Source of the DNA: Candidatus Sericytochromatia bacterium
Lineage (GTDB): Bacteria; Cyanobacteriota; Sericytochromatia; UBA7694
Reading direction: 5' to 3'
NCBI GenBank assembly: GCA_018780035.1
Contig: JADMKE010000031.1
Span: 1-41,286, forward strand
DNA length: 41,286 nt
A program made the position numbers and the translations under genes. Positions within the stretch are counted from its first letter, which is position 1, and every line of letters starts with the position of its first letter. The notes under the pieces were generated by a model. The model was given only the letters and a program-made list of their open reading frames with translations. It was not told the origin of the DNA and searched no databases. This document shows positions 24,326 through 32,625 of this stretch, in pieces.

Positions 24326-24353
24326 ATTACATTAAAACAATATTTTTTGTAAA
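24326..24353 (-). promoter_or_regulatory. Candidate promoter of the small lipoprotein gene
   Basis: On the minus strand TTTACA (24353-24348) and TGTAAT (24331-24326) are 16 nt apart, each five of six to consensus. The -35 forms part of the inverted repeat at 24341-24373. Confidence 0.45.
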
Positions 24354-24373
24354 GTAAGTATTTACAAAAAATA
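24341..24373. promoter_or_regulatory. Perfect 13-bp inverted repeat in a divergent intergenic region
   Basis: TATTTTTTGTAAA (24341-24353) and TTTACAAAAAATA (24361-24373) are exact reverse complements around the 7-nt centre GTAAGTA. It lies between the minus-strand lipoprotein gene and the plus-strand HEAT-repeat gene, overlapping a minus-strand -35. It suits a dimeric regulator's operator better than a terminator because the stem is nearly all A/T. Confidence 0.55.
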
Positions 24374-24425
24374 AAAATTAAAGCCAAAAGATCAAACCCT
24401 GCTATCCTGAAGGCAGTAGCCTATC

Positions 24426-25508
24426 ATGTTAGATCCTTTTATTCCACACGTATTCGCTTATCGTGATTTTTATCAGAGCCATCCACTGGCTTTTTTAATG
24501 GGGCTTTTTTCGTTTGTTTTGGCCCTGGGCTCTGTCTTTTTATTTGGCTTGTCCCTGTTCTTTCACCGCATGCAGCGCCGGCAAGCGCAGGCCCGGTTGG
24601 CTTTAGAAACCCGCCTCTCTCCTTTGATTGTGGCCTGTTTGTTTCAGCATCAGGCCCCTGAGCGCGTTTGGGAATCTGTGCCCCGTGGGCAAGAAAAGGC
24701 CTTTGTTGAAATGCTCTACCGCTACCAACAAAGGCTCAAAGGCAGTGTGAATCAAAAATTACAGACGTTGGCTGAGCCCTATTTGGTCCTCCTGGCGCGG
24801 CAATTGGGCCATTCACAGCCAGAAATGCGGGCCCAGGCCTTAAAGATCTTGGCGACCTTTCAAGAACAAAGCTATTTATCGGCTTTGGCCCGGGCTCTTT
24901 TAGACCCCTCACCGTTGGTTGTTACGATTGCCTTTCAGGCCTTGACCCAATCGCACATAGTCGGGTATCACCGTGAAATATTGGCTGCTTTGCCCCGGGT
25001 TGAAAACCTCTCTTTAAATTATTTGGCCTCACTCTTGGTCCGCAAGGGGACCATTCTCAGTCCGGGTCTGCGTTTGCTTTTTGCCGATCCTGCTGCTCCG
25101 ATTCATTTAAGGGGGGTCGCAGCCAAAACCCTGCTTTTGCTCAACGATTTGGCTGCTGTTGATGTGGCACTGGCGATCATTCAAAGCGAAGCAGCAGCAG
25201 ATATCTGTGTTCCCGCTTTAAAACTGCTCGAAAAACTCAGTCCCCGCGATCTCTCAAGTCAGATTTTGCCACTTTGGCATTCGCGAGACTTTGCTGTACG
25301 CGCATATGCCCTCAGAGCCTTGGCCCGTTTGGGGAGACAAACCCAGCTGCCTTTGTTATTAACAGGTTTAAACGATTCTTCTCCTTGGGTGGTCCGTCAG
25401 GCAGCCCAGGCCCTGAATGAACTGCGGCAAAAATCGCTTTGGCCAGCAGAACTCGAAGCCGATTTCGCTTTGACAGAGCAATTAAATGCCATTCTGGGGC
25501 AAGCTTAA
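24426..25508 (+). CDS. Membrane-anchored HEAT-repeat protein
   Basis: A 360-residue protein with one membrane segment near the N-terminus (about 22-46), a basic stretch (HRMQRRQAQAR), then a cytoplasmic all-helical region. From about residue 120 onwards the paired-helix pattern of HEAT repeats is visible ('PEMRAQALKILATF', 'SPLVVTIAFQALTQ', 'DFAVRAYALRALARLG', 'SPWVVRQAAQALNELR'). HEAT repeats are protein-protein scaffolds. It ends one base before the glycosyltransferase start, so the two are cotranscribed and may form a complex at the inner membrane. Confidence 0.8.
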   Translation: MLDPFIPHVFAYRDFYQSHPLAFLMGLFSFVLALGSVFLFGLSLFFHRMQRRQAQARLALETRLSPLIVACLFQHQAPERVWESVPRGQEKAFVEMLYRYQQRLKGSVNQKLQTLAEPYLVLLARQLGHSQPEMRAQALKILATFQEQSYLSALARALLDPSPLVVTIAFQALTQSHIVGYHREILAALPRVENLSLNYLASLLVRKGTILSPGLRLLFADPAAPIHLRGVAAKTLLLLNDLAAVDVALAIIQSEAAADICVPALKLLEKLSPRDLSSQILPLWHSRDFAVRAYALRALARLGRQTQLPLLLTGLNDSSPWVVRQAAQALNELRQKSLWPAELEADFALTEQLNAILGQA

Positions 25509-25509
25509 G

Positions 25510-26928
25510 ATGCTGGACTTTTTGCTTTGGGTCATCAATGGAGCGGTTTTGGCCTATTTTTTGCTTTTGAATACCACCTATTTTGTCACTTGTCTCTTGG
25601 CCTGGAATGGTCTGAGTCATTACCGCCAGCGGCTCAAATTGATTCAGACCCAAGAACTCTTGGGGGTGATGGAAAACCCCAGTATCAGCATCATCGCTCC
25701 GGCTTACAACGAAGCCGCCTCCTGTGTTGAGTCGGTACACGCCCTGCTCAATCTCGAATACCCTGATTACGAAATCTTAATTGTCAACGATGGCTCTCAG
25801 GACGCCACCCTGGCGCGTTTGCAAGCGGCCTTTGAATTGCGGCCAGTGGCGGTGGTCCCCATGGCCCAGTTGGTGACGCAGCCAGTCAAACAGGTGTTTA
25901 AAAGTAAGATTTATGCCAATTTATGGGTAATTGACAAAGCCAACGGGGGCAAAGCAGATGCCCTCAATACGGGGCTGAATTTTTGCCATTACCCGCTTTT
26001 TTGCGCAATTGATTCCGATACTTTGCTCGAACGCGAAGCGCTTTTGCGGATTGTCAGACCCTTTTTAGAAGATTACCGCACTGTGGCTGCTGGGGGCATT
26101 ATTCGTATTGTCAATGATTGTGAGGTGGAAAAAGGCAAAGTGAAAAATATCCGTTTGCCCCAAAACTATTGGGCCCGGATACAGGTTCTGGAATATTTGC
26201 GGGCCTTTTTGATTGCCCGAGTGGGCTGGGATCAGCTCAATGCCCTTTTGATTATTTCGGGGGCCTTTGGTTTGTTTAAACGTTCCCTGGCGGTCGAAGT
26301 GGGCGGCTACGATACCCGCACCGTTGGTGAAGATATGGAATTGGTGGTACGCATGCATCGCCATTGCCGCGAGAAACGCCTGCCCTACCGGATTCGGTTT
26401 GTACCTGATCCTGCCGCCTGGACCGAATGCCCCGAAAGTCTGAAGATTTTGGGGCGTCAACGGGAGCGCTGGCAGCGAGGATTGACCGAAGTCATGCTCA
26501 AACATAAACAACTGTGTTTGAATCCGCAGCAGGGCATTTTGGGCTGGATTGTCTTTCCTTATTTTTTGTTTTTGGAGACATTGGGGGTGTTGATCGAGTT
26601 TTTGGGTTATTTTACTTTTCCTTTGAGTTGGCTGCGCGGAAGTTTATCTTGGGAATATTTAATGGCCTTTGGGGCCTTGGCCTTTGGCTATGGCACGCTG
26701 ATTTCTTTTTTCTCGCTCTGTCTCGAACAGTGGGTCTTTTTCAGGTATCAAAAAGTGGGGGATATTTTCCGCTTGGCCTGGATTGCCCTGGCTGAAAATA
26801 TCGGTTATCGCCAACTTTCTGCCTGGTGGCGCTTTAAAGGTACACTCAAAGCCCTCTTGGGATTCAAAGGGCAGTGGGGGAAAATGGAGCGCCGGGGTTT
26901 TCAGCCCAAAGCTGGCCCTGGCGTTTAG
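25510..26928 (+). CDS. Processive family 2 glycosyltransferase, membrane-bound
   Basis: A 472-residue inner-membrane GT2 enzyme of the PgaC/hyaluronan/cellulose-synthase type. It has an N-terminal membrane helix, then the catalytic domain: 'SIIAPAYNEAAS', 'EILIVNDGSQDAT' (first Asp), 'KANGGKADALNTGL', 'FCAIDSDTLLE' (DSD), 'VGEDMEL' (the TED-like motif) and 'RQRERWQRG' (QxxRW). Three or four C-terminal helices follow. The full QxxRW motif suggests processive polysaccharide synthesis and export. The start at 25510 is chosen over 25486 because it follows the HEAT gene stop directly. Its stop overlaps the convergent stop at 26925. The adjacent GGDEF/receiver genes suggest control by c-di-GMP. Confidence 0.85.
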   Translation: MLDFLLWVINGAVLAYFLLLNTTYFVTCLLAWNGLSHYRQRLKLIQTQELLGVMENPSISIIAPAYNEAASCVESVHALLNLEYPDYEILIVNDGSQDATLARLQAAFELRPVAVVPMAQLVTQPVKQVFKSKIYANLWVIDKANGGKADALNTGLNFCHYPLFCAIDSDTLLEREALLRIVRPFLEDYRTVAAGGIIRIVNDCEVEKGKVKNIRLPQNYWARIQVLEYLRAFLIARVGWDQLNALLIISGAFGLFKRSLAVEVGGYDTRTVGEDMELVVRMHRHCREKRLPYRIRFVPDPAAWTECPESLKILGRQRERWQRGLTEVMLKHKQLCLNPQQGILGWIVFPYFLFLETLGVLIEFLGYFTFPLSWLRGSLSWEYLMAFGALAFGYGTLISFFSLCLEQWVFFRYQKVGDIFRLAWIALAENIGYRQLSAWWRFKGTLKALLGFKGQWGKMERRGFQPKAGPGV

Positions 26929-28673
26929 CCCGAGCGCTGAGCTTTCTTGCGCAGCAAGAGATGCAAACGGCTGATGAGTTCATCGGGAGAAAAGGGCTTT
27001 TGCATATAGTCATTGGCACCACTTTCGAGGCCCCGAATGACGTGGCTTTCGTTGCCCAAGGAGGTTAACATCATCACGGGTAAGTTAACTGCCGAATAGA
27101 TTTGGCGAAGTTCTTTGAGAACGGTAAAGCCATCTTTGCCTGGCATTTTGACATCCAGAATCAGCAGATCGGGCAGACCTGCTGAGAGATGGGGCAAAAC
27201 CTGTTCGCCATCATCCAAGGCCTCAAATTGCAGCCCTTCTTGTTCGATCCGAAAACGCAAAATGGCAGCGACAAGGGGATCATCATCTGCCAGCAAAATG
27301 CGAATGGGTTTGGCTGCTGGTTGGGTCTCGGGGGCTTTTTGAGCTTCCAGTAAGGGGGCTGAAACCACCACGGATTCAAAGGGCTTTAAATTTTGCTCCA
27401 ATTCCTGAATTTGGCTTTCGAGCGGGGTTCCAATGCGTTTATTCCAGGCGATGCTGAGAGCCTGTGGGGCTAGCAATTCGGGAGCCACACTCGCAAACGT
27501 GGTTCGCAGGCCCTTTAAAAAGGGCAGCAGTTCAGCATCAGCCAGGCTGGGCAAAAACAATAAAAAATGGTCTTGGTTATAATTGGCCGGAAAATCCTGG
27601 GGATTGATTTGGGCTTTGAGCAATTGGGTAAAACTTCTCAACCTTTCAGACGGGGCCCCTGGCAGCGCAAATAAAAGCAGTACCGAGTCGGGTTGCAGCG
27701 ATGACTGGATATACCTTTGCAATGCGCCGAATTGGGGGAGTCCTGTCTGCTGAGTCTGCTCCAAAGGGAGGGCGACTGGCTGAGAAATCTGCAGCAATTC
27801 CTGTACTTTTTTGACCAAGACTTCGGGTTGCAAAGGCTTGCTTAAAACCGCTGAAACACTGATGTTTTCAAGACTGTTTAATTGTTGCGGCGAGGCCAGC
27901 ACGACAATTTTGCTGTGTTCGCTGTCTGGGTTCTGGTGCAATTCAAAAATCAAGCGGCGTCCATCCAGATCGGGCAGAACCAGATCCGTAATAATCACAG
28001 GATAGGTGGTTTTGCTGATTTCCTGCCAGGCTTCATAAGCACTTTGGACGGCCTGACAGTGCAAACCGGCAGCTTGTAAATGGTGTTGAATCAAATAGGT
28101 CAAATCTGGGTCTTTTTGAATCAATAAAATCGCCTGTGGATCCGTGGGCTGTTCATTTAAAGCATGTTGATGCAAAAGCAGCAGCAAATGTTGCAGGGCC
28201 AGCACCAAGTCATGGGGTTCGGCAGATTCGACCAATCTGGCCAATTGGCTGATGTCTTTAAAACCATAGGTGCCCCCAGAACCTGCCAGAGTGTGGGCGA
28301 TATTGCGCACACTCTGCAAATCCTGCAGATAGGTTTCGCGTTCCTGAGCGACAGGAAGCAGGGTTGTGAGTGAGTACAATATCAGTTCAGTGCCCTCTTT
28401 GGGGCTCAGTGTTTCATCTTGTTCCAGGGTTGTCTTTAAAGCCTGTATATTTTCGGCCCACTCAGATAGAGGTGAGCGCAAGGCCTTTGTCGCTGCCTGT
28501 GTTATTGCTGGAAAAGCCTGAGCCTTTTGCAAAGAAACCAAAATTCGGGTCAACATCAGGCGGTTTTTTTCAAAACGCTGAAGGCGATGATAGAGTGGCC
28601 GAATCACTTGAATGCGTTCATACAGCCGTTTGCGATAATAGTGGGTTAAACTGTCTCCCTCAGATCCTAGCAT
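26925..28673 (-). CDS. Multidomain response regulator: Hpt-like, receiver, central domain, receiver
   Basis: A 582-residue protein. An Hpt-like helical domain has the phospho-acceptor candidate His127 in 'RNIAHTLAGSGGTYGF'. A first receiver (about 180-295) has 'IITDLVLPDLDG' with the Asp kept and a Lys near the end (LSKPL). A central region (about 310-440) has the length and strand pattern of a decayed GGDEF domain but no GG[DE]EF motif. A full receiver follows at about 455-575 (LLADDDP, LLILDVKMPGKDG, MLTS, MQKPF). Its domain order matches the protein at 30725, which has a working GGDEF, so this may be a decayed paralogue. It starts 6 nt after the upstream response regulator gene, in the same operon. 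Confidence 0.8.
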   Translation of the reverse strand: MLGSEGDSLTHYYRKRLYERIQVIRPLYHRLQRFEKNRLMLTRILVSLQKAQAFPAITQAATKALRSPLSEWAENIQALKTTLEQDETLSPKEGTELILYSLTTLLPVAQERETYLQDLQSVRNIAHTLAGSGGTYGFKDISQLARLVESAEPHDLVLALQHLLLLLHQHALNEQPTDPQAILLIQKDPDLTYLIQHHLQAAGLHCQAVQSAYEAWQEISKTTYPVIITDLVLPDLDGRRLIFELHQNPDSEHSKIVVLASPQQLNSLENISVSAVLSKPLQPEVLVKKVQELLQISQPVALPLEQTQQTGLPQFGALQRYIQSSLQPDSVLLLFALPGAPSERLRSFTQLLKAQINPQDFPANYNQDHFLLFLPSLADAELLPFLKGLRTTFASVAPELLAPQALSIAWNKRIGTPLESQIQELEQNLKPFESVVVSAPLLEAQKAPETQPAAKPIRILLADDDPLVAAILRFRIEQEGLQFEALDDGEQVLPHLSAGLPDLLILDVKMPGKDGFTVLKELRQIYSAVNLPVMMLTSLGNESHVIRGLESGANDYMQKPFSPDELISRLHLLLRKKAQRSG

Positions 28674-28679
28674 AGGGGT

Positions 28680-29072
28680 TTAAAGGGCAATGCTCTGCCA
28701 GATTTGTTCCAATTGTTTGCCCAGCTCAGCGGGTTCAAAAGGTTTGATAATCACGTCATTAATCCCTTCACGTTTGTAGTTTTCAATTTCGTGGGCCTGG
28801 GCCTTGGCGGTCATGATCACCACGGGTAAATGGGCAAATGCGGGCATTTTTCGCATTTCCTGAAAGGTCGTTAAACCATCCATTTCGGGCATCATCATAT
28901 CCATGACCACCATCTGTGGTTGAAAAAGGGGCAATTTCTCGAGCGCTTCAATGCCATTATTACAGACCTCAACTTGGTAGCCGCTGATGCGCTGAAGGGC
29001 CATGCGGGCAATGAATTGGATATCTGGATCGTCTTCAACCAAAAGGATTCTTTCCAATTTTGGGGGGCTCAT
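28680..29072 (-). CDS. Single-domain response regulator (CheY-like)
   Basis: A 130-residue receiver. The acidic pocket (VEDD), phospho-acceptor Asp58 in 'MVVMDMMMPEMDG', Thr in 'VIMTAKA' and Lys in 'IIKPFEP' are all intact. There is no output domain. The start at 29072 is used because it lies one base behind the kinase stop and has GAGG upstream. It is probably the shuttle between the hybrid kinase and the Hpt/receiver protein downstream, though it might act on another target. Confidence 0.9.
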   Translation of the reverse strand: MSPPKLERILLVEDDPDIQFIARMALQRISGYQVEVCNNGIEALEKLPLFQPQMVVMDMMMPEMDGLTTFQEMRKMPAFAHLPVVIMTAKAQAHEIENYKREGINDVIIKPFEPAELGKQLEQIWQSIAL

Positions 29073-29073
29073 C

Positions 29074-30534
29074 TTATTTTTCCTCTGCTGGGGGTAAATC
29101 GAAATAAAAGCGTGTATGGCCAGGCTCTGACCAAAAATCCAATTTGCCACCGTGTTTTTCGATGATCTCTTTGCTGATTACCAAGCCCAGGCCTGTGCCC
29201 CCTTTGCTGCGGGTGTTGGAATTATCTGCCTGGGCAAATTTTGTAAAAATTTGGCTGCGAAAGGCGCCCGGAATGCCCGAACCCTGATCCGTGACTGTGA
29301 GCCGATAGGTTGCTTTCTCCCCTGCCGTGAGAGTCAGTTCAACTTGGCCTTGGGGTTGGGAGAACTTGGCTGCGTTGGAGAGCAGATTGGCCAAAACCTG
29401 ATTTAATCTTTCGCGGTCACCCCAGATCCAAGCTGCAATCGGGCCCGCGACTAAGTGGTAGGTTACCTGGTATTGATCGGCATAAGCTTGATTGTTGATT
29501 AAGGCTTGTTCAGCCAATTCCCGCAGCGAAAGGCGCTCAAACCGAAAATCCATTTTTCCGGCTTCCATTTTTTCGATGTCGAGAATGTCGTTAATTAAAA
29601 AGATCAGGCGTTCAGAATTGCGGTGAGAGATGTCTAAAAGCTCCGTCATATCTGGATTAAGCGGGCCTGCCAGCCCTTTTAAAAGCAAGGACAAAGAGCC
29701 GTGAATCGAGGTCAGCGGGGTACGCAATTCGTGGCTGACCATAGAAACAAAGGCATTTTTCATGTTTTCTGCCTGTTTGCGGGCTGAGATATCGTGAAAA
29801 ATGCCCCTGTAAGCTTCTAGATTCCCTTGGCGTTTCCGTGCACTGAGATTGCCCTCTAAAAATAAATCTGTCCCTTTGGCGGTTTTAAGCAATAATTCTA
29901 ATTGGCTTGAGCCATCACTTCGACGGGTTTCCTGCAAAAGTGTTTCCCAGCTTTGCTGAGGGGCAGAGAAGAGCTTAAAACAAGAGGTTTGTCGCAATTC
30001 TTCAGTGCTAAAGCCACTGGAACGCTCCAGCGAGGGATTAAAATAGAGCAGTTCACCTGCGGCATTAAAACTGAAAATTAAGTCACTGGCATGGTCAAAC
30101 AGGTCGCGGTATTGTGCTTCACTGGCTCGCAAAGAGAGTTCCAGATGGCGGTGTTCGATATGGCTGTGGGTGCGCGCCAAAAGCACTTCAAAATCAATCG
30201 GTTTTGAGATATAGTCATTGGCACCGGCATCAAAGGCTTCGACCAAATGTTCTCTCTCACTTTTGGCCGTCACGACAATCACGGGCAAATGGGCCATCGA
30301 AAAGCGTTTGCGGATATGCCCCAAGACCTCAATCCCGTCCATTCCGGGCATCATTAAATCGAGCAAGACCAAATCAATCGGCTCTGTTTCGAGCAAAGTC
30401 AAGGCCTCACGGCCAGATTTTGCTGTGATAACCCGATAGTCTTTGCGTGTCAGGCGCCGAGAGAGCATGTCGAGATTGGTGGGATTATCATCAACCAAAA
30501 GCAGTGTACAGGTACTTAAATCGAAGCTTCTCAA
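29074..30534 (-). CDS. Hybrid sensor: receiver-PAS-histidine kinase
   Basis: A 486-residue soluble protein. An N-terminal receiver (8-125) has Asp59 in 'VLLDLMMPGMDG'. A PAS domain follows (about 138-255, 'QYRDLFDHASDLIFSFNAAGELLYFN'), then HisKA with His268 in 'SMVSHELRTPLTS' and a HATPase with 'LLSNAAKFS' (N box), 'DQGSGIP' (G1) and 'GGTGLGLVI' (G2). No membrane segment is visible, so it senses an internal cue or receives a signal through its receiver. The start codon is TTG, chosen because the receiver begins within ten residues and no nearby ATG is in frame. It leads a three-gene minus-strand operon. Confidence 0.9.
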   Translation of the reverse strand: MRSFDLSTCTLLLVDDNPTNLDMLSRRLTRKDYRVITAKSGREALTLLETEPIDLVLLDLMMPGMDGIEVLGHIRKRFSMAHLPVIVVTAKSEREHLVEAFDAGANDYISKPIDFEVLLARTHSHIEHRHLELSLRASEAQYRDLFDHASDLIFSFNAAGELLYFNPSLERSSGFSTEELRQTSCFKLFSAPQQSWETLLQETRRSDGSSQLELLLKTAKGTDLFLEGNLSARKRQGNLEAYRGIFHDISARKQAENMKNAFVSMVSHELRTPLTSIHGSLSLLLKGLAGPLNPDMTELLDISHRNSERLIFLINDILDIEKMEAGKMDFRFERLSLRELAEQALINNQAYADQYQVTYHLVAGPIAAWIWGDRERLNQVLANLLSNAAKFSQPQGQVELTLTAGEKATYRLTVTDQGSGIPGAFRSQIFTKFAQADNSNTRSKGGTGLGLVISKEIIEKHGGKLDFWSEPGHTRFYFDLPPAEEK

Positions 30535-30724
30535 AGTTTAAATTATCTTTTCGGGAGACATTCAGTTCAGGCGCAACCCAGAAAATGTGTTGCGAATCGT
30601 CAATTGTTTACAAAAATAAATTGTTCGTAACAATACTTGATTATAACATTTGGGATCTGCTTCAGGGATTTCATTTGCAGTTAAAAGTGTTAGGATAGGA
30701 GAGAAATTAAACCGGATTCAATTC
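30535..30724. other. Divergent intergenic region of the signalling cluster
   Basis: 190 bases between the kinase operon (minus) and the diguanylate cyclase (plus). It is AT-rich, with several ATTGTT/AACAAT elements around 30600-30640 and a TATAAC at 30644-30649, but I could not pick a convincing promoter on either strand. Confidence 0.3.
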
Positions 30725-32545
30725 ATGAACTCTATCGAACCATCTCAGGAACTGCCGCCCGATCTCACCAGCTATTATCTCTTCAGCTTGCAGGGTAAGT
30801 TGGCCACATTGCGTGAGCTACAAGCCCAATTAGAGGAGCATATTCGTTTGCGGCGCGAGGCTGTTCGCCTGTTGGAAATTTTGCAGCATCTGCCCCAATT
30901 AAATGGCCTCTCTGAACAGGCTTTGTTGATTTTAAACCGTTCAGAGCCGGATCTGATTCGGCACCTGTCTGCGCTTTTGAGGGAGTTTCCCAGCCAAGCA
31001 GAGCTGGCAGAGCAAAACCGCAAAACAGCGATATTTTGGCTGGACTTACACAGCCGAATTCAAGAGATTACAGATGTCTTTGCAGACTTAACCAGTATTG
31101 AAGAAATTCGCGATTCAATTCGCCGTCTTTCCCATATTCTCAGGGGCTCTGCGGGCACTTTTGGCTTTGCCCAGATTTCACAATTGGCGGCCACGGTTGA
31201 AGAGGCCTCTGAAAAAGAACTGTATCAACAGCTTCAGGCCCTGATTGCACTGATCACTGAGACCGTGGCGGGGCACGATAAAAACAACCGCCGGATTTTG
31301 GTGGTGGACGATGACCCGGATATACAACATTTTCTTAAACTGAGCCTCGAAGAAGAGGGCTATGCAGTCACTCACTGCAGTACCATTGCCCAAGCCTGGA
31401 AAATGATGAATGAAGAAACCGTCGAATTGGTGATTCTCGATCTGATTTTACCTGATGGCGATGGCCGCAATTTATTATTGGATTTGCGAATCTCCAATCG
31501 TTTTGCCAATATCCCAATTGTGGTCTTGTCCTCCAAAGGCCTCTCTGCCAGCAGTGAATGTTATGCCTTGGGCGCAGATCTCTATTTTGAAAAACCCCTC
31601 AACAGTGTCGTGCCTTTGGTTACGGCGGTATCGAAACGTCTTTTGCAAAAAGAGCGCTCTGAACAGGCCTCACAACGGGACTTTTTGACGGGTTTGCTCA
31701 ATCGCGGTGCCTTTCATGAGATATACGCCAAAGAGCATGAGTTGGCGCAACGCAAGGGTCTGCCTCTGACCTTGGCCGAACTCGATATGGATCATTTTAA
31801 ACAAATCAATGATATCTATGGGCACGCCATGGGTGATTTGGTTTTGCAAAAAGTTTCAGAAATCCTGAAATACACCCTGCGACCCTCTGATTTTATTGCG
31901 CGTTGGGGGGGCGAAGAAATGGCTCTTCTGATGCCTGCGACCGATCAATCAGAGGCCTTGGCAGCTTTGCAGAAATGCCAAAAAGAATTGCAGCAGCAGG
32001 TCTTTGAAACTGAGGAAAAGCTGTCCTTTCATGTCACTTTTTCGGCTGGGGTCTATCAGGTCACATCTGCTGATTCGCTCAATTCCGCCATGATCAATGC
32101 TGACCGCCTGCTCTATCAGGCAAAAAAAGCGGGCCGAAATCGGCTAATGTCTGATCGGGATGTGCTCTCAGAGAGCGTGGTTTTACCCAAAATTATGATT
32201 GTTGAAGACGATCCCTGCCTGATTACTATTTTGAGAAATCGCTTTGAATCCCGGTTTCAATTGGCTATTTATACCGAAGGCGGGAGTGCCTTGCAGGCTT
32301 TGCAGCATACCCCTGTGGATCTGGTGCTCTTGGACTTACAATTGCCGGATATGACGGGGTTTGACATTCTCTCACAAGTGCGTAAAAAATACACACCCCA
32401 TGAATTGCCCGTGATTATCATGACGGCTCAGAATAATCAGCAAAATGTGCTGAATGCCTTTAATATGGGGGCCAATGATTATATCCCCAAACCATTTTCA
32501 CCACTCGAACTCGAAGTGCATATGCAGCGCTTTATCAAGCGTTAG
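30725..32545 (+). CDS. Diguanylate cyclase: Hpt-like, receiver, GGDEF, receiver
   Basis: Makes the second messenger c-di-GMP. A 606-residue protein with an Hpt-like domain (His137 in 'RRLSHILRGSAGTFGF'), receiver 1 (about 188-305, 'LVILDLILPDGDG'), a GGDEF domain (about 318-480) with the active-site motif written RWGGEEM instead of GG[DE]EF, an intact RxxD inhibitory site (RPSD) five residues upstream, and receiver 2 (about 485-606, 'LVLLDLQLPDMTG'). The ATG at 30725 is used although its ribosome site is weak. It is divergent from the kinase operon and related in layout to the protein at 26925. Inputs through two receivers and an Hpt probably set cyclase activity. Confidence 0.85.
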   Translation: MNSIEPSQELPPDLTSYYLFSLQGKLATLRELQAQLEEHIRLRREAVRLLEILQHLPQLNGLSEQALLILNRSEPDLIRHLSALLREFPSQAELAEQNRKTAIFWLDLHSRIQEITDVFADLTSIEEIRDSIRRLSHILRGSAGTFGFAQISQLAATVEEASEKELYQQLQALIALITETVAGHDKNNRRILVVDDDPDIQHFLKLSLEEEGYAVTHCSTIAQAWKMMNEETVELVILDLILPDGDGRNLLLDLRISNRFANIPIVVLSSKGLSASSECYALGADLYFEKPLNSVVPLVTAVSKRLLQKERSEQASQRDFLTGLLNRGAFHEIYAKEHELAQRKGLPLTLAELDMDHFKQINDIYGHAMGDLVLQKVSEILKYTLRPSDFIARWGGEEMALLMPATDQSEALAALQKCQKELQQQVFETEEKLSFHVTFSAGVYQVTSADSLNSAMINADRLLYQAKKAGRNRLMSDRDVLSESVVLPKIMIVEDDPCLITILRNRFESRFQLAIYTEGGSALQALQHTPVDLVLLDLQLPDMTGFDILSQVRKKYTPHELPVIIMTAQNNQQNVLNAFNMGANDYIPKPFSPLELEVHMQRFIKR

Positions 32546-32625
32546 CTGTTGCTGAGACGCTCGGATGCTGGGCGTCGAGAGTCGGTAAATACAGACTCAA
32601 CAGAGACCCCTTGGCCTTTTTTAGA

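Noticed and set aside
32546..32625. Terminator between the cyclase and the convergent UbiB gene
   Set aside because: GACGC/GCGTC and GAGTC/GACTC pairings exist but are short, with long loops and no T-tract on either strand.
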